DNA of 64,000 nucleotides from Phoronis australis (lineage: Eukaryota > Phoronida > Phoronidae). Every line of letters starts with the position of its first letter. The first letter of the stretch is position 1. This document shows, in pieces, positions 60,201 through 64,000 of the stretch. A program made the position numbers and the translations under genes. The DNA lies in assembly GCA_002633005.1 (NCBI GenBank), contig NMRA01000386.1, positions 1 through 64,000 on the forward strand. The letters run 5' to 3'. Below the pieces are notes generated by a model. It was not told where the DNA came from. It did not search any database and saw nothing but the letters and a program-made list of their open reading frames with translations.

Positions 60201-60361
60201 CAATGGAAAACTGTCCAATATGGAACATCATACGTACCCGGAAAGTGGCTGGTGGAAATTGTGGCTTTGGCGAAGTTTGAAACTGAGGACACTTCCGTGT
60301 AGATGTAACGCGTATTCTGGTCTCCGGCGTCAGGACCTGTGCCTCCGGTTGGAGTGCTACC
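45130..60361 (-). CDS. MAM-domain protein, copy 2 (5 exons recognised, 5' end outside or unrecognised)
   Basis: A secreted or cell-surface type protein with at least two MAM domains, the adhesion modules of meprins, receptor phosphatases and many invertebrate ectoproteins. Exons in coding order: 60361-60238, 57150-56972, 54143-53970, one missing exon, 47819-47644, 45216-45130 (TAG). The first three join in phase (1, then 0) and give a nearly complete MAM domain running into the start of the next one ([16 protein letters not shown]). The last two supply the middle and end of the final MAM domain. An exon of the 124-bp type (phase 0 to 1) is expected between 47.9 and 53.9 kb but was not found. 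No transmembrane segment is visible, so the protein may end right after the last MAM domain. The N-terminus was not found up to 64 kb. Confidence 0.85.
47644..47819 (-). CDS. MAM exon, copy 2 of duplicated pair
   Basis: 176 bp, phase 1 in and 0 out, encoding [19 protein letters not shown] and then [20 protein letters not shown]. It has the same length, phase and splice sites as the paralogous exon at 36725-36900. The frame is intact. Confidence 0.9.
48000..50010 (-). mobile_element. CR1-like non-LTR retrotransposon, 5'-truncated copy
   Basis: Collinear with 38746-40850 of the other copy at the nucleotide level: same 3' end, the AACCCAGAAAGC block, and the RT region. Its RT catalytic site reads YGDD (about 49347-49358). 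It ends abruptly near 50.01 kb, typical of 5' truncation. Many indels and stops; same orientation as the first copy. It interrupts segmental-duplication copy 2. Confidence 0.88.
50771..51736. other. MAM copy 2 intron segment, no feature recognised
   Basis: Here, or elsewhere between 47.9 and 53.9 kb, a 124-bp type MAM exon is expected, but none could be identified by eye. Confidence 0.4.
51737..52420 (-). pseudogene. Possible decayed acidic coding sequence, unidentified
   Basis: The minus strand reads as broken stretches rich in D, E, N and K (for example DQDIADDDC and [15 protein letters not shown]), separated by stops and frame changes. The composition resembles coding DNA more than the flanks do. 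No family is recognised; it could be the remnant of a transposon ORF. Confidence 0.25.
52435..52886. mobile_element. Foldback element with 209-bp arms
   Basis: Arms 52435-52643 and 52680-52886 are imperfect reverse complements around a 36-nt loop, beginning CCAAGGTACCTAAAG and ending TTTAGGTGCCTTGG. Each arm is itself built from short repeats resembling CACGGACTCATAAACACGG. It has no coding capacity and sits about 100 bp before the solo LTR. Confidence 0.85.
52983..53494 (+). mobile_element. Solo LTR with 5-bp target duplication
   Basis: 512 bp running from AGTGTGGAAC to AAACGTGACA, flanked on both sides by AATAT (52978-52982 and 53495-53499). An AATAAA-like signal (TTAATAAAAG, about 53389) sits in the 3' third. 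No internal coding sequence adjoins it. A diverged second copy lies at about 13756-14311. A 49-bp internal direct repeat (53141-53189, 53190-53238) is specific to this copy. Confidence 0.75.
53970..54143 (-). CDS. MAM exon (end of one domain, start of next)
   Basis: 58 codons, phase 0-0; acceptor TTTTGTAG and donor [26 protein letters not shown] is the C-terminal strand of one MAM domain (GDIALDD motif). [16 protein letters not shown] and then DFNWKLMD begin the next (CdFE...C.W.N...dDfdW). This exon proves at least two MAM domains in tandem. Confidence 0.92.
54256..54368. repeat. Inverted 14-bp repeat with imperfect AGAACCTTTGGAC units
   Basis: AGTCCGAAGGCTCT (54256-54269) is exactly reverse-complemented at 54320-54333. 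Between and after them the words AGAACCTCCGGA, AGAACCTTTGGAC and AACATCCTTTGGAC recur. Confidence 0.7.
56972..57150 (-). CDS. MAM exon (core Cys / FxYHMxG segment)
   Basis: 179 bp, phase 1 in and 0 out. It encodes [20 protein letters not shown] and then a Trp-bearing strand ending STNEKTK, the MAM 'CL.F.YhM.G...G.L ... W..' region. Acceptor TTTGTTTCAG, donor GTAGGT. Confidence 0.9.
58524..58621. mobile_element. Short TIR element (CAGGGGCGGATCC family), copy 2
   Basis: Begins CAGGGGCGGATCC and ends AAATCCGCTACTG, sharing TAGCCAGGATTTTGCC with the copy at 12450. It is inserted within the degenerate 147-bp array. Confidence 0.65.
59060..59310. mobile_element. MITE-like repeat rich in TTTAAACCxGGTTTAA words
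   Basis: AGTTAAACCACCTTTATGAA at 59211 recurs as CTTTAAACCACCTTTATGAA at 59282, and several AAACCTGGT/ACCAGGTTT words of both orientations fill the interval. No coding potential. Confidence 0.5.
60238..60361 (-). CDS. MAM exon (STPTGGTGP segment)
   Basis: 124 bp, phase 0 in and 1 out; acceptor TATTTCCAG and donor GTACGT. It encodes [19 protein letters not shown] and then [19 protein letters not shown], the MAM pattern 'S..TpTgGTGP..D....gkYlY.E.S....A.L.S'. It joins the 57150 exon to restore Ala. Confidence 0.9.
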
Positions 60362-61203
60362 CTGGAAATAGAACTAGTTGCTCATAGCGCTTGGATTGGC
60401 ATGCTTAGGCTCAATACTCGATTTATGAACCAAATAACTTTTATACAAATTTTAACTTTTGAAATTACTTACGATTTCATGTTATTCATGTAAATGTATA
60501 ACCATACTAGTTATACATGTGTATAACAAATTTCAAGACCGGTAGTACATAAAGTAATACTTTAAGTGAGAGTAACAGTAGAACAGCGTCCGAGAGAACA
60601 GTTGAAATTGCCGTCTGCGTTCACTGATATCGGTCATGTCCCAAACTAACGTATTCAGTGTTATAAGAATTTGCTTTGCTTTTTTAATATTGTGGTATAC
60701 CACGGTTTTATCAATCATCAAAACCGTCCCGCTCCTAATGGACACGGTTTGACGGAACGACACTCAGCGAAATAAACTAGACGTATGAGCACAGAAATGA
60801 CGACGAAGACAAGTGCGATCTCATAGACCACGACATCGCCACCCAACATGTCAAAAACACCAAAAGTGTAGCCAGCCAGACCGGAAGTGTTTGGTGGCCA
60901 TACTTATGCACCCACACCCGCGACAACGTTGTTGACGAGAAACCACGGTAGAAAACATAAATGATTTCGGCCTGATGAACTTTTGTTGTCATCATCATCA
61001 AACACTGAAGACGAACTTAAGAAAGAAACAGAGGCTTGTAGCAAAATTTCAATCGGCAAAGTAACCGATAAACTTTAGAGGACTCAGTTGAAGAGGCAAT
61101 CTAATCGCGTAGCGCTGGGGAGATCAATCATTATTTCAATTTTTATAAAGATCTGACAAATGACACCGGAGTTACGATTCTGAAAAGTGGAATTTTAAAA
61201 CAG

Positions 61204-61431
61204 TTGTCGTTGCAGAGCCACGTTACATATGAGTCAATATTTAATTTAACAATTGTCGAAACAAGTCGTTTATGTCAGGTCAGCTCAACTGAAAATGTTG
61301 TACTTGTCCTGCAAAAGAAAGTATGGTCTAGAACCCCTAATGTTTTTATGCCGGAAGCAGATGCTGCATGCATGCAAGCGTGCCATCGTACAATCCTAGT
61401 CATCAGCTCCTCACGACCATTTGGGTAACGG
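61204..61431 (+). other. Unassigned open frame with paired cysteines
   Basis: A 74-codon frame with ETSRLCQVSS and DAACMQACHRT. It could be an exon of an extracellular domain on the plus strand, but no splice partner or family is recognised, and an overlapping minus-strand frame is nearly as long. Confidence 0.2.
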
Positions 61432-62589
61432 TGTAAGTCGTACCGACAAATGAAAGACACATTCCAGAAAGCACTTGATGAGATCATACACCACATCTGA
61501 GAAATCTTTAAAGGAACGCGGACTTAGAGCTCCACAAATGAAAAAAAATAAAAAAGGGATGTAAAAGCGACATCTAATAGTCCATTTGGAGCAAATTTCT
61601 GATGAATAGTGTGTAAATTTTAGGATATACTAACAAAAGAAAAGCGAAGAGTCGGTCATCAAGTGAACACCCGTAAAATCAGAAATCTCGAGCAACTTGA
61701 GAACAGAAAGTTAGATCGAGCAACGGGTGATAGCCCGCGATGAGAAATGTCCACTTACAAAGTAACCAAGAAATCTTTCAAGGGAAGCTGGGTGTGCGAC
61801 ACGCGATACCAATAAATGAAATAGAAGTCCACAAAAACTTGGGACAAAAAGTAATTTAGATTCATGGATTTCTTGACAAGATGTATTCACATGTCAACTT
61901 TTAAAAAGATTCCTGAAAGGACCTCCGACATAGATCCCCGCGAGGCCAAATTTTGAAAATGGCCACCGAAGCGCACTCTTTTATCGAATTCCGAAGATTG
62001 ATATCGCATCAAAATTTCGTTGCCGCTTAACGAGATATGTGACCTGTAACGTGCATTCACCAGATCAACAACTTGGAGAATTTGATTTCATTTTGAAATG
62101 TAAAAACTTGAGAAAGCAAGCAACCTCACCTCGCGATAGAGGAACATACTTGACAAATTTCATTTTGTATGTAATGATAAGTGATATTTACACCTCCACT
62201 TGCAAGGAAACCTTCCTATCGCGTAGAGTCCAAGGCATATACCGTTTGCACAGACGACCACAAGCATAATCATTGATCTATCTACTCAAATATAGCGAAT
62301 GGTTGTCTGATAACATTTGACACACGTACATGTATGTTAAGACCCAAGCGTTTCAGAAACTTAAAACCCCATTTAACGGTAGTCTGACACTTGTATTCTT
62401 ACACATGGCAATAGAAAAACCCAAATAAAACCACTTAGAAGTATTTAATATTCGGAGAGTTGATATGCACCCAAAATGTGCATTGCATACATCACAGATA
62501 CTAGGGGTTAAAAGGAAATTTGCAAAAAAAACTTGCCAACAGGAACGTAATTGTCACCTTGTGATTCTTCAGCCAGTTTGCAGGAAGAG

Positions 62590-62870
62590 CCAAATGCTTT
62601 TAAAAGGAGGCAGATGCTTTCAGTCCCGTGATGATAACTTATATAATGAACGTTCATCAAGGAACTTTGAAGAAATCAGATGCGAAGGAAAATGCAACAT
62701 TAATGCAAGATGTACTCTCTGCCATAGAAGCACATGCAAAATTCCACGGAAATCCACCCAGATATATTTTATATCAATTAGCTGAAACCTGGTTGGTATT
62801 GAGACACAGGCAAAAACGCAATTGCCACCAGGAGTGCCATAGCGGTCATGCCCGGTCAGTCTTGCTGTTT
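62590..62870 (+). repeat. Fragment of the 147-bp array family
   Basis: AAACGCAATTGCCACCAGGAG near 62815 and neighbouring words match class B units of the 34.9-36.4 kb array. Open frames here are accounted for by the repeat. Confidence 0.45.
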
Positions 62871-64000
62871 ACAAAAGTGGTATGCATGCCATTTTCTATG
62901 AAATATTCCAGTCATTCTAGGGCTCTAGACGGCCCAACCTAGAAAGAATTGCAACAGATTTTTTTTTAACATTCCTTCGAGCCCGGAAAAAAGTCAACCG
63001 AAATCGGAAGTTTGCTTTTTAAGATGGCGAAACCGGTGTTTACTGCCTTCTAGCATGTTACTCTGATGCAACAGCTGAAAATAAAACATTTAAGTTTGTT
63101 TTTGATTATATACTTTTCATAAAAGGCATACCAATCAAAAGAGTCTAATTTTCCGTAAAATAAAACCAATATGACTGACAAATTGGTGGCTGACATGGCA
63201 TTTTTTACAATTTGCCAGATTTCTCTTTATATTTTGCCCTGAAGATTACAAAATTTCTATGATTTTTTAAGTTAGACAATTGAAAATATTTGGACCTTAC
63301 AGTTGGTCTCTAGTTGGAGAGAAAAAATCAAGATGGCTGACAAAATAGCGGCAAACTTACAAAACCCCAATTTACAACATGTACACGACGTACGTTCTGC
63401 AAGTTCATTTGTAACCTGAAAGGGTTTATACAAAAACGTTTTACAATCTATAGTCAGGCTTAATGAGTTGATTGTTTATATAATTTGTTTTTAAGATTTA
63501 GGTAATGAATGTGGAATTTTAATCACATAATGAGCTGTAGGAATTCTTTCTCAGTTGAAGGAGATTAGTTGCTTAAATACTGATCGATTGATCAGACTGA
63601 GAATTACTAATTCGGACAGACTTGTAACATCACTAAAGAGAAGCCTAGTGGGATCTGTAAAAGCCCTTATAAACTGATTATATTGCTACACATACCTTGA
63701 TAAACCTTTCTCCTGTATCAACTGTTGCTGTATTCACTAGCATTTACAACTAACTGGAGGTGACACAGACGGTCAACTGGTGTGAATAGTAGATCGCATT
63801 TCTCAGGAGGAAACTGACCGTTTAGTCCACGCGAACCTGATATTTTTTAACCACAGAAGTTATTATTCGTTAAACAATCTTGAAAATTGTAGTCGTAATC
63901 ATTAGAGCCAGACAAAAATTATTGTGAGGGTCGTGCTGACCTAAAAAACTCAGGAAATGAAATATGTAACGATGACGTGTCTGTGGAATCTGAAATTCTT

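Larger units (their letters stand above)
60362..64000. other. Upstream part of MAM copy 2 locus, unassigned
   Basis: Upstream MAM exons and the start codon are expected on the minus strand here or beyond the window. Only a fragment of the 147-bp array (62590-62870) and an unassigned frame (61204-61431) are seen. Confidence 0.4.

Overview
The window is nuclear DNA of an animal. Genes are split by GT-AG introns of roughly 0.2-11 kb, composition is AT-rich, and interspersed repeats are plentiful. Domain content (TRPC-type channel, PLAT-lipoxygenase, MAM domains) together with a CR1-like retrotransposon carrying a 2A-like peptide fits a non-vertebrate metazoan, most likely a marine invertebrate; the phylum cannot be fixed from this sequence. 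Exon models were built by hand from domain recognition, splice signals and intron-phase agreement.

Layout. (1) 1-5778, plus strand: the last four exons of a TRPC-like cation channel, from the end of transmembrane helix S6 through the TRP box to the stop; the rest lies left of the window. (2) 6186-21877, minus strand, tail-to-tail with the TRPC gene 407 bp away: an apparently complete PLAT-domain lipoxygenase of 11 exons (10 well supported, the first tentative). All three iron-binding histidines and the asparagine are present, the Coffa-site residue is Ala, and the C-terminal residue is Leu instead of the usual Ile. (3) 28.7-30.0 kb, plus strand: an inverted, frameshifted relic of one lipoxygenase exon and its intron. 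(4) 31.6-64 kb, minus strand: a MAM-domain gene (45.1-60.4 kb, five exons recognised) and a partial tandem copy (32.3-36.9 kb, two exons recognised), lying in a direct segmental duplication (about 31.6-37.4 kb and 44.5-50.8 kb).

The duplication dates later insertions. Copy 1 gained an element of about 1.8 kb at 34.8-36.6 kb that copy 2 lacks; copy 2 gained a 5'-truncated CR1-like element at 48.0-50.0 kb that copy 1 lacks at that site. The copy-1 insert is a higher-order array of about 440 bp, made of three units of about 147 bp, each with a core resembling the CTCF consensus, followed by a (GGAC)n tail. That layout recalls pearl/Helentron-type elements.

Other structures of note: a dense cluster of short perfect hairpins with covarying arms and a near-constant CANTT loop (43.5-44.0 kb), a 452-bp foldback element (52.4-52.9 kb), a solo LTR with matching 5-bp target duplications (52.98-53.49 kb), hairpin MITE-like elements beside the last TRPC exons, and minisatellites inside lipoxygenase introns. 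No rRNA, CRISPR or bacterial features were seen; the tRNA-like segments look like SINE heads.
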